From positions 24,975,001 through 25,039,000 of the forward strand of contig CM048552.1 of NCBI GenBank assembly GCA_026413225.1: a DNA stretch of 64,000 nt. The letters run 5' to 3'. Below, one piece after another: positions 26,601 through 40,800 of this stretch. Each line of letters begins with the position of its first letter. Positions within the stretch are counted from its first letter, which is position 1. The notes beneath the pieces are model-generated. The model saw nothing but the letters and a program-made list of their open reading frames with translations, was not told the origin of the DNA and made no database searches. Origin of the DNA: Otis tarda (lineage: Eukaryota > Chordata > Aves > Otidiformes > Otididae). A program made the position numbers and the translations under genes.

Positions 26601-29600
26601 ATTATCAATAGATTTATATTCACTTTGTGGAAACACGTCCCACCAGTTTAAAAGTTCAGTGATTCATTGATCACCAGAAGCTGAGATTCACTGATCTGTT
26701 CCATGGCCCTCTCCCAGGTTGTCTGTTAGGATACCCCATCGAATAGTTGAAGGATAATACATTTTGCTCTTCTTTAGAACTAGCCAGTGTTTGTAAAGTC
26801 GTATCTCAGAACAGCTATATTAAAAGAATGTGACACGTTTAAGTGTCCCTTTTATGCATTATTATTGTACTGTGATCATGCTATTAAAGATAACATTGGA
26901 TGTCAGATACAGATGAAACCTGCAACCGACAAACACATGCAGGGTGCAAAGCATAAAGGGAAGTGTGATACAAATCCCTACAGGGATGTTAGTAAATCCA
27001 ATATCTCTTTCCTCTATAAAGAAAAATGCAGATCTCTACTTTGAGAAAAATAAGTGTTTTCTACCAAACCACAATCTTTCTCCATTGAAATCAGGAGAAG
27101 GATGAAGTGGAAATAGCTCATAGGTCACAGTGACCTTCTTTTCAGTAAAGGAATACTAATATATCAGTGGACATTCTCAAAGTAACTTTGGCCTGGAAAA
27201 AGTTACCTTTATCTTAAATTAACTTTTTAACTAATATCCCTTGGTTACTTTTCGAAGCAGGAGAAATGGAAAGGTTCCTCTTGCATACGATACACAGTAG
27301 AAACTTGATTTAGCCATTTTGAACCAATATTCAAAATAATTTCTTTCCCTTCACAGATTAGAGAGGGAGCTTGAGGAAATAAATTCATTAACAATAGCTT
27401 TTGTGATTGCCCCCTCATGTGTTTGTTTTAGGAATGATTTTTGCCTACAGCCACTGAAAATATAATACTACTTTCATTTGTGCTATGCTTGTATTGGGAA
27501 ATTAATCCTTTTCTGGCAAATCCAGATTATAAGTGGCTTTGAGAAGGCATTAATGCCAAACAGTACATTTGCAGTGTTTCCTAAAACTGCAAGGAATTTA
27601 CTGAAAAATCTGCTGGAAGAAGGTGGAACTTAAAAAGGATAGAGTGGGACAGAAAAATGTTTTAGCTGTAACTTTATTAAACCTCTATGGAGATACTGTG
27701 GGCTAGCATGCCTGCCAGTTTGCTTCTGCTGTGCAGGAGAAAATGCTACTCATAAGGTGATGGAAAGAGACAACTGACGAGGATAACTTGTAGGAAAGTG
27801 TTCAGAAGCCAGTTACAGAGCAAAATGTAAGCTCACAAGTTAGAGTGATAGACGTCCTGTTATCTTCCCATCTGCCCTTCTTGTGGGTCCAGATACAAGA
27901 AATCTTGAAGTCTTTGCTTCCATCAACAATAAGTGCTCGAATCTCAGTTCTACCTAGAAAGAACACTGGTCAGAGAAGAATCTGTATGCTTAAATTTCTG
28001 TCATGCCAGAGCAGTTAGAGACAAGAAAGAAGCAAAAGACCAAGCTAAGCTTTCTTTCCTTTCTTTCTTTAGTATATTATCTGGCTATTGGAGGGAAGAG
28101 GGAGCAGCTGAGTTTTAAGTTTCCTCCTTTTTAGCCAGCAGGAAAGCCTGTACATTAGCAGAGATGTTCGTCATTGGCAGCCCCCACAGATGGTTCTGTG
28201 GTGGGGAGGTTAAGACTGATGTGCTTGGCATCCAGATGACTGCACAAGACATAAAATTTTGTGTGGGCAATCAATAGCAGCAATCAATATGTGTTGACCT
28301 GCTGCCTGTTTCATTCTATGCCGTCCCTTACTGATCTCTTGCTGACCACTCAAGGTGAAGATTTCAAAAGGATGGACCGATTCATTGCATCCAGTAAAGC
28401 ACAACATCAGCATATCCATGATGCTCTGGCTGTGGCAGTCAGGTATCTCCGTTTCACTCTGCAGTTCACAGTAAACCCTCTAGTAAAACATACTGACATT
28501 TCCTGTCTGAACCACGGCGAGAACACTGTTGCACTGAGCTGACAGTAGCAGCCCGTTCAGTGCAGGGCGTAGCCTTGCCTACTGTCATGCAGAGTGCTCA
28601 GCAAAATATACGCATGTACAATATAGTGAGTGTAAGTGTTAGGCAAACGCTGCATTATAATAGAATTATTAACTAACTGGTGTAGATTAATTTTTCTAAT
28701 GACAATGCTGGAGTTACTGAAGTTGACTGCTTGGAAGGTAACAAGTCTCACAAAAGGTGCTTTTCAAGGTTCGATAACTAGCAAGAGCTGCTTCAGGGAA
28801 CAGGGAACACCTTAGAAGCGGGTATGCTTTAAAACAGGATCATTAAAGTTCTGAGATTTTGAGTTCACAACAAAAGCCTTTGCCATTGTGCTGCTGCAAA
28901 TAACTTCATTTTATTTTGTGTGCTTTCTGTTACCTTTTATTCTTAATTGCAAGTCCCAAAAGCTCTCAAAATCTTCATCTTTTCTAATATTAGGCATGAA
29001 ATAGATTTATTTAGTTTTAAAAATAAATATACCAAGATATTCACTATCATTTTATTTCACACAAGCTATTTTTTAACATCTCTTAATTTAATCTATCTTC
29101 TTTAATATCATTAGTGTTTTGGTGTGACCATGCAAGCATAAAGTCAGTATGAAAGTCAGTTCCTGAATAGACATTCAGAATATTTGGGAGTTTTTGTGTT
29201 TTTAAATATCTTATTTTTAAAGATTATACTTAAATAGGTCCTGCACCTGGGTCGTGGCAATCCCAGGCACAAATACAGGCTGGGCAGAGAATGGATCGAG
29301 AGCAGCCCTGAGGAGAAGGACTTGGGAGTGCTGGTGGACGAGAAGCTCAACATGAGCAGGCAATGTGCACTTGCGGCCCAGAAAGCCAACCACATCCTGG
29401 GCTGCATCAAGAGAAGCGTGGCCAGCAGGTCGAGGGAGGAGATTCTCCCCCTCTACTCTGCCCTGGTAATACCCCACCTGGAGTACTGTGTCCAGTTCTG
29501 GAGCCCCCAACATAAGAAGGACATGGACCAGTTGGAGAAGGTCCAGAGGAGGGCCATGAAGATGATAAGAGGGCTGGAGCACCTTTCCTATGAGGACAGG

Positions 29601-31889
29601 CTGAGAGAGTTGGGGCTGTTCAGCCTAGAGAAGAGAAGGCTCCAGAGAGACCTGATAGCAGTCTTCCAGTACCTCAAGGGGGCCTACAAGAAAGATGGGG
29701 AGAGACTGTTCAGTAGGGCCTGTTGCAATAGGACGAGGGGTAATGGTTTTAAAATAGAGGGAGGTAGATTTAGATTGGATATTAGGAAAAAATTTTTTAC
29801 AATGCAAGTTGTAGAACAGTGGAACAGATTGCCCAGAGAGGTGGTGGATGCCCCATCCCTGGAAATGTTCAAGGCCAGGCTGGATGAGGCTCTGAGCAAC
29901 CTGATCTAGTCAGGGATTCTCTGCTCCTTGCAGGGGGGTTGGACTAGATGACCTTTGAAGGTCCCTTCCAACTCTAACCATTCTATGATTGTATGATAAT
30001 ATTTGAGATTGTGAGTTTTGACTTTTCTGAAAGGTTGAGGCATGTCTGTTAAAATTTCTAAGTTGTTTGGCTTCATAAATATAAGTTAATGTGGATTTCC
30101 AAGCACAAATTAACAAAGAAGAAAAGATGCTGAGGAAAACTAAGAAAATATCAAAAGATAATTTCAATCAAATAGAAAAAAAATTTCCTTCCTGCACAGC
30201 ACGGTTTAATTCTAAATCTTGGAAAGCGTCAGGCAGAAGATCTACTAGAATTTAATTTTAACATCTGCCACACATTGTCCTGAAAGAGTCCTCTACCTGT
30301 ACAGTTTCCTCTAACACTTTCCCACACTCCAACATCTGAAGTGAGCTAGGTATCTAATACTGCAGGGCTGCATTGTTTTTATCTCTGCTGTGGGTGCAAT
30401 TTGAGGCTTTAGATTCGCTCTCGGCAATCTGAATTGGAATGACTGGGAAATCATCTTGAAGTGAAATATTGATTTGCCTTATCCAAGAAACAACACTGAA
30501 ACCCCTCTATGTGTTCATTTCCCCTGTTCTGCCTCCATCTTAAGAGACTGCAAAGATTGTGCTTATTCATAAAAGCTTACTGTCCAAGGGTCACTTTCAA
30601 ATTGCTTTTGAGTTAGAAAATTTAATCAGCATCTCAGCTTCAACAAGTTGCAATGGTTTCACAGCTGATGCTACAGCACACAGCAATTCTCTATATTCTA
30701 TTATTTGTAATTAAAACCAATTAGGGGGTCTGGAATACCTGATTTCTCAGGCTTTAGCAACTGATATGTATTTGTGGAAGATGGGAAATTACAATTGAAG
30801 CTCTTGGTTTTCTACAGAATGACAATTTGACCTTAATCAAAATACCTAGGACCAAAATGTTCATCATAAATTTAATCCCTATAGATCCGTGTTGCATACT
30901 GTTAAAATCCCAATAATGTGTTGAAACAACAATGCCACCTCTTGTTTTGTCCATAACTGCTTCTTGTATGAGCAAAACTAAATAGATGAGTTATTTTTCT
31001 GTCCAATCCTCTTAATGACAGATTGGCAAAAGAATCATAAGCTTTTCTTGGTGTCTTGAGCCATTCTGTTCCGAAGAGCCTCCTGCTTCTGGAAAGGTGG
31101 CTTTTCTGAGCTACTTCTGCAGAAAGCTTCCTTCATCATGAAAACCTTAGGAGAGAAGGTATTGTTTACAATAACACTGAAAAGCCACTTTTACTTAACA
31201 AAAGGTTTATGAAAAAAAATGTTGGTTTATGACAACTTGTGGTCTAGCCTGAGTGCTACTCCTCTTTTGCCACCAAGACATCTGAGGGCACTGGAAAGTG
31301 TTTTGGGAGTTTGGATTCCCTCTGGGAATTCTCTCTGAAGGTTTTCACCATATTCTTCTTCATTCCATTTAACTGATTTTTTTTTTAAAGAATCAACTGT
31401 GCTGTTGTACACAAAAAAAAAGAAAATATTGTTGTACACAAAAAAGAACAATTATCTTGATTAGACCAATTTAATTCCTGCTGTAAAATGTGATATGGGC
31501 ATAAATGGGCAAATTCTTTTCCTCCTGAGTAAAATGAAAGTAAACTGAACTGTAAACCTGATCTTAATCCAAAGATGATTATATCATTACCTGCTGCTGC
31601 ATATTTGAAGAAAGAAGAGCAAATTTTACAGAAAACAAATATTTCTTTGTAGATCACAGTGGAATCCAGACATTGCTTTGCACGAAGGACACATTGTCAC
31701 AGCACAGGAGCTGACTGCACTCTTGCAACCTGTTTTTACCCAGAGTTCCCGAAACCTCATCTTGTTCCTGCAAGATACGGTATGTAACATGCATTCCTTT
31801 TCTCTCACCAATGCCAAGTACAAGTCTGTACCTAAACGAGATGCTGTGGCTCTTTCTCACCCATATACTCTCTTTGTTTTTCAGCTTAG
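23663..31889 (+). CDS. Overlapping alternative ORF across exons 1-3 (88 codons), uncertain
   Basis: From ATG 23663, 22 nt before the presumed start, a second frame stays open for 45 codons to the end of exon 1. It continues for 42 codons through exon 2 and one split codon, and stops at TAG 31887-31889 just inside exon 3. Both ATGs have G at -3 and lack G at +4, so neither is clearly favoured. The peptide is cysteine-rich, with no domain I recognise. It could be a regulatory overlapping uORF or simply chance. Confidence 0.3.
23685..23797 (+). CDS. ATP6AP1-like exon 1: signal peptide and LLWS block
   Basis: This exon has 37 codons plus two bases; donor AG|gtaaga. The start codon ATG at 23685 gives a typical signal peptide: a short n-region, the hydrophobic core [14 protein letters not shown], and a likely cleavage after VSA (residue 26). 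The mature N-terminus [12 protein letters not shown] aligns with VP-VLWSSDR of human ATP6AP1. The last codon (R38) is split AG|A across the intron, and exon 2 supplies the A. Another ATG lies 22 nt upstream in a different frame (23663). Confidence 0.85.
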
Positions 31890-34800
31890 CATAGATGATT
31901 TCACATACCTCAGTGAATCCTACAGTAATGAGAATCCATTTCAAAATGTTCAGGCAAGTATTTATTTCTTTTATTTCTTTATATGCAGTCTTTAAAAATT
32001 AAAAAAAAAGATGTAAGAAAGATGCAAATAGACAATAATTGGGAAAATGAAACTGAGCTGCAGCAGTTTTCTTATTTAAATTATTCCTTGAGATTATCCC
32101 ACTTTAAGCAGATGGGTTAAAGCAAATCAAGTGAATTTGCAGAAATGTGTTTTGTAGATATTTTATTTCTGAAGATCCAGTTTTTGGAATTCATCGTAAC
32201 TGACAAAATTATTCCTAAACATGCTGTAATTTTGTACTGTAAAAAACAATATAAACTTCCAGACTGACACCTCAAAATTTTGTTTTGAAGCCACAGTAAG
32301 AAAATAAGTTATAGCAATCAATTATTTATTTCTGGTTTTCAGAACTGAACACCAATTTCATTTTTATAGAAATTGAAGCTTATGCAGGGAGTTAACTGTT
32401 TCACATTTGAATGTAGTTAATATATAAATAGATACTGGATTGCTTTAATCTTAATGAAAAAAGTCATGCTACTTGAGTAATTTGAAATAAACTCCAGGCA
32501 CAGAATCTAAGACTGAATCCTCCTGAGCCGGTCAGCAACTTCAACTCCTGTCCTTGCTGTGGAGCTTTATGGATTTTATACACGTGGTACTTACATGACA
32601 GTTTATTGAACTCTAATTAGACAAAGGAAGTGTTCACACGTGGAAGACATGAAGGCATTTCTGCAGGCAGTGTAGCATAAACAGAGCTACTAGTAACGTA
32701 ACTGGTACCCGAGCACATAAGGAAGTGTAAATTCTCAAGCACCACACAGCAAGCTGTAGATGTAATTAAATACATAAATATTCACATATTACCCATCTCT
32801 ACATCTATACTGTCTAAGAATCTCACATTGTCCTTGTATCACTGATACTGGAGATCTTAATCTCTTTGCCTTATTAACACTGATGCTGGAACAAAAACAA
32901 CTGCTCAGACTATGCACATGGGATTTCTGAGGAGTGAATGGGAGTATTATTCATTTGTAGTGTAAAGACCAGCAGTTATGGACACAGGCAGATGTTCTGG
33001 TACTTCTCCAGTATGCCTTATCTTCTCTGGGTTTAAAATCTGTGCAAGGATGTGTCTGGAGAAAATTCTGTTGCTGCCTGACTGCAACACTGGTTTGATT
33101 TCAGAAGCTATGTGAAGTGTACACATGGCATCGCAAGCTCCTAACCATCCCATGGCCTTATTTAAGTAGGCTCTGGACGTTTACAAGGAGGGATATTAAA
33201 GAATTTAAAACTTTACTGTTTTGCCTTGTAATCAGGACTGCATTGGCACTGTAGATAGAGCTTATAGCCAAAGGCTAGAGATGAGTCCAGAGACTGATGG
33301 GTTTAGAAACTGGGTGGTATATTGAGTGGATTGCAGATCTACCGAGGGCTAGTGAGGAGGTCCTCAGCTAAACAAAAGATCACATTTAAGTAAATCTTTG
33401 GTCTGTATCTGGCAGAGCAAAGATTTAAACCGAGGTTTTCAATAGGCTGAATAAGTGTCAGTAACAGTTTGCTTGGTTTCTGACCTTGCCTCTGTTCCCT
33501 TTCTGTCTTGAAGCTGGGAAACTTTTTCTCATTACAGCTTCTTTAAAACTGGAAAGTTTCTTCTGACAAATTGCTCACCTTACCTCTAGCACTTCCTAGA
33601 TTTGTTCTGTTTGACTTGGCAATCTTAGTACTTTCCTAGCGTAGTTTTGTGGGGATGAGGGGCTGTGACTTGACTGAAAGACAATGAGATGTATAAACTA
33701 AATATTTCCTTTTCACCTAGGTGCCCATATGAACAATTTGTCAATATCTATTGCATAGACTCATAGTTTTTAGGGCTAGAAAGGATCTTTATAATCATCC
33801 AGTTCCATCTTGGATGTAACAGAGGCTACAAAAATTTGATCAGTTGCTATCATATCAGTTGCACTCCACTTGAGCTACTTTGGGAAAGAAATTAGTTCTT
33901 AATCATGCTATGAAAGACTGTCATAATATTCACAGAACACAAGACAAAGTGAAGGTCAGGTCTGAATTTTCTGACTGGGGAAAGCAGAATCTTTGATGTT
34001 GCATAATCACAAAGTTTTATACCTTCACAGTCTGTATTATACAAGTGATTCATTAAGCTATAATAGACATGCCATGTCACTAGAGTATCCTTCAGAAATG
34101 CAAAATTATTCACAAACTTAAACTGGAGATCTCATTCAGAATGTATGTGTGCATGTAGCAGCATGTCTACTGCAAGAAGGCAGTGTTATCTGTGGAAGAG
34201 TTGCAGGCTTGTAAACCACAGAGACATTTGCAGGTATTAGATTTGTTCAGGTACATCAGCAGCTGTTTTGAGCTTTTGGGATCAATGGGTTTGTATGCAA
34301 TAAAAGAATTTTACTTCCAGATAATACAAAAGGAATCTTATAGGTAGATCATTTATCTGAAACATTCAAATAACTTTTTAATTAAATAATAAACTACAAA
34401 GATTAGCACTTGGGGAACTTTTTTTGTCAAGCAGTCACCTACTCTACAAACTATTTTTCTTTAATATTAGCTTTGGCTTTCCCCAAACGATGCACAGCTC
34501 CTTAAAACTGCAGTGTATGGTGACACACTCCAATTAGTGGCCAGCTGTGCAGCTGCATAATTATTATTGTAAGTCATTTCTGTTTGTGGTTCTCTATCTT
34601 CATCGCATACTCACTCAGTGGTCATAGACTGAGGAGCACTCCTTAGTCACGTGTGACACAGAGGTCCTACTACAGTTTTGACTGTCTTTGTTTCCTTTCC
34701 CTTTACTTCTTTTAGTTTTATTATATTATTGTTTTCAATGGTGCATGAAGAATTGCATAATAATCAAGACAGAAGTTCATCATAGATTTATCCAGTGACA

Positions 34801-37800
34801 TAAGGATGTTTTGTTCTCTAGCCTTTTCAAAAAAAAAAAAAAAAAATTTTTTTTCAATTCTGATCACTATCAGCCACTGAACTGACATTTTCAAAGAGCC
34901 ATTGTGCCTCTTAAGGTTTCATTACTGAAGGGTAACACTGAGTTCTGAGTCTATTATCTGTTATTGTGTACATAAAATTAGGGTTGTTTTTTTCCTCATC
35001 CTGTGCTCTGCTCAAATCAATTTGCATTGAATCTCATCAGTTACTTTGTTGCCGAAGAGGATGTACCAGAATTTGCTGCTTCAATTCATCAGTCAGCCCT
35101 TGCCTTTACTATCTTTAATATTTCACTCAGGAGAGGTGCTTCAGACACTAAAGAAGGTAAATGTACTGATAATCAGAGTAAGCTGCCCATAGACAGGTTT
35201 TAGATTCTGGCATTTAATGTATGAAGTTCTGCTATCAGTCTGACAACTCAATAGGACGTTTTCTTCCCTTTCCCTTTCCTTTTCCCTTTGCCTTTCCCTT
35301 TCCTAGCTGCTCTGTGGCTGTACCTCTTGTGGAGTCCTTTGGCAGAATGCAAAATCAGGTGTTCCTCAGTAGTCCTCTTCACTCTCTGCCCTCTTTTGGA
35401 GTTCTCATATTTTAGATATCCACGGTAGCTGAAATTCTGGCCAAATGTAAAGAACGACAAGCAAGAGGCGTGGGATCTAAATGGCTACCTGATGCTAATG
35501 AGTAAATATCCAACTGTGTCTGCCCTTCAACTGGAAAACAGTTGAATACCAGTGGCCGGAAGCAGAGACAGATGGCAGTGCAGGACTGGTTAGGAGCAGA
35601 GGCACAATTCAGATATTGCTCAGTAATGATGCATTTTATATCTTATTCTACAGTAAATGAGTAATCAGCATTATATATTTCCTTGGAAGAATGAAAGCCA
35701 TTCTGCTTGCTGCTAGGGATCAAGAGATTAAAATATCAAAAATGAAATAAAATAATTTACTATTGCTTAGGATTTTAGCTCCAAATTCATATATGCAAAA
35801 CAATCCAAAATGAAATGCATCATCCTTTCCTTCCAGGCGGTGCTAAAAACCCCGCTCAAAGATCTGTGAACTAGATCAGTGCTTTCTACTCTATTTTAAT
35901 TTCAGCAGTTATTTTTCTATCAGTCTGGCAAATCAGACAGTACTGCATAATTCTCCCTTATGAGCATCTACAGACATATGAAAATAACTAGCCTTTGCCT
36001 AGGAAGGAAAACATGTGAGCAATTAGAAAGAACCAAAGCAGGTCAGAAAAGTGGTGGGCAGTCAGAGAACAGATAAAAAGGAAAAAGAGTAGGAGGAGAA
36101 AAGTGTTAACAACACCACAACACTTGCATCAGCTAGAGGGGGAGAGAGAGTCTGTAACAACTTGAATATCTGAATGTTGGATCAAGTGACAGACTCAATC
36201 TAGACTCAAATGTAGAAAATGTGAAATCAAAGTTAGTAAGTTGTAGACTAGGACTCAGTTAATACCTTCTAATGTTCACATTAAATTTGGGATACATTAA
36301 TTTAGATAATTCTCAGGTCTGCATCTTGCATTTTCTTTCCCCAAGTATTTCAAGTTAATTTTATTATCAAGAAAAATCTTTGGAAAGATGTTTTTCAACT
36401 ACACAGGTTTAAAATTTATAGAATGAGAATGGTTTTAAATTAATTTCACTCAAGTATTTTCATCAGAAACTCAGCTATGAGAATTATAAATAAAGTCATA
36501 GATACCATGATGCTTGATTGTCTGAAGGAGTTCAGTCTGAGCTTTATAATTGTATTTTGAGTAGAAAGATAGAAAGTATATGACATGAAGTTTGTGTGTT
36601 TGAAGGCTCTGTAGGTCCTGAAACACGTTACAAATTAGATATTTGTCTGTACCGTGTGCTGTACCACCATGATGTACAGAAAGGAAGGGTGTTTATAATG
36701 CAAAGTATGACTCGGTGCTGAACAGAACTGCTGGAACTTGAAGTGCCTGACATTGTTCCTTCTCACCTCTGAGGGCATTTAGTTACATGGTGGCCTGATG
36801 AGCTTTGCTTCTGGCAGTGTTCATAACCTGTCTCTTGAACACATTCTTATCTTAAGAACTTCTACATCATCTGCCTCTCCTCTTCCACCACACATGTGGG
36901 AAGGACAGTAAGAATTTGATGTCACTGAGTGCCTTAAGCTTGCCCCGAGAAGGTGCAGGAATAAGAGCAACACAAGTGTTCCTTCACTGCCCCTTTCCAA
37001 GGGCAGCCTGCAGCCGGCATCAGGCTGGTGAGAACTCACATCGTGTTTACCATGGTGGTTCCTCACCTTGAATATTAAATTAAGGATAGTTAAAAAAAAA
37101 AAGGGTTGTGTTTAATTATTAAGCAAGTAAATAAACTGTTCATAAATTTATTACAGGAAATTCTTCGGTCTTCTCCTTCATCTTTAGTTTTGCCAGCTGT
37201 TGACTGCAAGGCTACCAGGTATCTTCTGAGCTTTCTTCAGGAGTCAGGAGATTGGAAGTTAACAAACATAACTAATCTCGATGTCTCTCAGCTGGAAGCG
37301 AATACATCTAAGCCAAACTTACTGGTGGTTCAGCTACAACCACATGGCAGGTAGGAGATTTTCACAAACAAAACTGACCCACATCTGTGGACGATTTTTA
37401 CAGCTTTTGAAAATGTCACTTGTATTTAGGAAATTTAAAAACCAAGGTGGAATCTTACAGGGTTAGCAAATTATTTTTCTTTCAAGGATGAATTCTATGT
37501 TTTTTAAAGTCCCCTGCTGAGCTTACCAGGTGTAATAGATGAATTATGTTAAGAAAGTCAATCAGGCATTCCTATTTTGTCTGCCTCATTATGTGACAAC
37601 AAAGGGACAACTAATAAAACTAAATGGCAACACACTTTTAGCAGAAAAGCTGAATTATTTTATTCAACACATGATTAACCTGCAGAATTAATTGCTAGAA
37701 GGCATTCCAGGGGTCAAAAAAACCCTGGCAGGATAAATAAGCAAGCAAATAAACATACAGACAAACCTGAAGTTAATATGAATAGAGAGTCTGGTTTTCA

Positions 37801-40800
37801 TCACTCTAGAAGGAAAAGGAGGGCTGTAACTCTTCATGTTTCTAGGCCTATGGCAACTCTGATCTAACAGAGGTAGGGAGCGACTGTTCCTTCAGGTAAA
37901 TGTATATTTAGAAAATATAAGCCATAGGTGTATTGAGTCCCTCTGCTCAGCTCCTCCTGCTCTTTCCTCTTCCTAGCCTGTTACTTGGGGATTTGTACAT
38001 GTTGGTATACGGTGCACGTATAGATGGGTCCTAAGGAAGTGCGATTACAGCTATCACGTCACTACACAAAAAAAAAGACATGATACCCATTTCAAGAAGC
38101 TCATGTCCAAATGTTAGACAACACTAAATGAAAAGAAAGCTGCACAGAGATTGGTCAAAATAACATCAGTAGTCTGGCTTCTCTGCAGCTAAGGAAAATG
38201 AGGGGTTTGAGGAATCAGCTGAAGATGTGGTCCTTGCACTATTAATGGCTTTGCCAAAGAAAAGGCTCATAAGGAGGAGATGAGAGAACAATGGAGGGAC
38301 TGACACAGACAGTAATCCTTTTACTAGTCAGTATTTTTGTACGTTTGTGGTTCACATTGTCTTGCCTAGCAAAGATTTTTAATTATTTTTCTCCCACTCT
38401 TTTTGTAGTGGTTTAAATGAGATTTCCACCCTGGAAGCAATTGCTGAAAATGGTAAGCAACATGACCAAGATATAACTAACATTTTATTAGCTAAATCTG
38501 TGTTTTCACTAGAGCAGATTGCATTCTCTAGTTCCTGGGCTTTGCTGTAATACTGCTATTTAAAGGTTTTCTTTCCCCCCACCTATAGTATTTATAAGCA
38601 GTTAATTATCACAATGTTGAAGTATTGAGTCTCTGATTCAAAATCCACCAAAATGGATATAGCTCTGTGACCTGGAATATAACAATAATTCACCTCTGCT
38701 TCAGGCAGGGGCCTTTGCTCATGCTCTGAGACCCTCCGAGTTCAGAGTACGAACCCTGCATCTCGGTGCAGCTCAGGCTGCCTCCTTGCATCTCATCTTG
38801 CACGCTGGCACCTGAAGGTGTCAGGCTCCCCCAGCAGTTCGAAGGTCTTGGTCTCAGCAGAGGGTGTTTGAATGAATAGGAAGTGTTTCTGTAATCTTTG
38901 TGAAACAGTACTGATGCCCTTCCCAGCCTTTGATTTTAGAGTCTTTTATTGGTTTTGCAGGTATTAAAGACTACATATTAAAGTTGAATCTCTCCATATA
39001 ACACTATAATAAAACTTTTCTTGCCTAGCATCTGGCTGAAAAAGAGGTGCCATACACCAAAGAGGGCATCTTTTTTTTTTTTTTTTTTTTTCAGGGCTTT
39101 TACTTACTACTCTAAATTAGAGATGGAGTTACAAAGTCTGCAGATCACTGTAGTGGTAGTTTCAGGACACACAGCGTAGTGCAGTATGGTGTAGTGGGCT
39201 GGTAACTAAACAGTGACCTTAGTGCCTATGGCTGTTTCTGCCCAGAGCTGGGGCTGTAAAGTCAGAAGCAGATTTGAAAATCAAGGGAAAATACCTTGGT
39301 ACTGAAATCAGTGATGTGTCCTTTTCACTTTGTTTTTGCACTACTCCAAAGTGAGTGTAGTTTTTATACTCAAATAAGGAGCTGGATTTCCATCTGTGAA
39401 TTGCAGAGGAATTGTTTAGTTCTCTTTTCTTGTCCCCAGAGTATATTAGATAGGAAAAGCCTTGGCTTAATGTTGACCATGGCTAAACATGAGCTTTTTC
39501 TGTATGGGACAGTTCTTTCATCAGCTGCACAAACTCAAGAATAAGCTTCCCAAACTCTGTCTCAGGCCACTTTGTTTTGCAATAGCAAAGTTAAGGGGGG
39601 GACCTGTGGGATGATGGAGGAACAGGTCATACCAACTTTCGGGTTATTGTCAACTGGCCATTATCAGGAAAAAGGTAAGTGGATCAGGGAAGATGTGCCC
39701 CTTTGTATGGCCAAGCGCAAAATCTGCACTTAGTATTCTGCATCTCAGCTGTGCTCTAGAAAGATGGGACTGTGGTCTGAATCCTTACCTTCTGGTTTAT
39801 TTGCCAAAGCAGCCACTCAATGCATTGCTGAATAAAAACTGGAAATAATATATATCAGCAGGAAGTTTTAATTGAAATGAAACTTACTGAGCCACAATTC
39901 CTTAAAATTATCCCACTGAAGATCTGTGCAGCAGATGGGAGAGAGCTGGAAGAGAGTTATTCCAAAAGTAGTAGATACGTGTCCCAAACACAGTTTCCGA
40001 AACCATGCAATCTGGGCTCCAGCAGCTCTAGGTGTCTAGGTACTGTTTGCAGCACGACCACGGTAATTTGCAGAATATTGCTGTCAGGAGATCCTTCAAG
40101 GTCAGAACTGCTTGCAAGGTCATGAGTTATTGGTGTTTGTTACCAGTAACTGCTGCTAGGTCCTATCTGGGTAAGCAACAAAAAGTACAATTTGTCACAC
40201 ACCTGCAATATGACAAGAGAATTGTTAACCCCTAAGTATTGCTTGTGCTTTTTTTTTTTTTTTTCAATATCAACAGTAAACCCATAGAAAAACACTGCAG
40301 ATCTGTAGTGGTCTGCCTCAAAGTTCATGAAGCTCTTATGTTTGTCACAGCAACTTCTTTCCTTTCCACAGTCGAGGGTTTCAAAACCTGATGTAATAAA
40401 ATGTCAGCGAAATCTCTCCTGCTGTTTTACTCACTGCAGACAGGAAGCTCTGTAAGACAGAACAAATGGGCTCAGAGTCTGCCCAAGGGAAATGTGCTGT
40501 TCCGAAATATCTAGAAGCTGGAGTAAGCAGGAGTTTTTAGCACATTATTAAAATGAGGCTCATTACGAAATCGAAGCTGGCATTCAGAATCCAAATCTGC
40601 TGCAGTTCCAAGGGATTCAGACTTACTATTTTCTTTTCAGTATTTCTTCTTTCTTTCTTTTGCATGTTTGACATTATTACTCAGGTTTCACCAGTTTTCC
40701 TAAACATTTCTCTCCCCAGGAGAAGGTTGCATTCTGTCATCTCAGTCTTACCTGCTGGATCCAGCATACATCGAAATCAACGGCAAAGCTGCCTATGACT

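Larger units (their letters stand above)
23798..31652. other. ATP6AP1-like intron 1
   Basis: This 7.9-kb intron contains the (TTTTA)n array at 25433-25503, the CR1 at 29236-29998 and a small A-rich direct repeat at 31403-31446. The rest is AT-rich with no recognised feature. Confidence 0.6.
31954..37156. other. ATP6AP1-like intron 3 (GC-AG)
   Basis: This 5.2-kb intron contains a small old CR1 stub (33754-33815), an A17/T8 run near 34829-34853, and a C/T-rich microsatellite at 35259-35304. A GC-richer stretch at 36780-37060 just before exon 4 has no coding sense I can support. Confidence 0.6.

Noticed and set aside
35003-35203. 66-codon ORF in ATP6AP1-like intron 3
   Set aside because: No flanking splice signals in the phase needed between exons 3 and 4, which already join directly; no family match.
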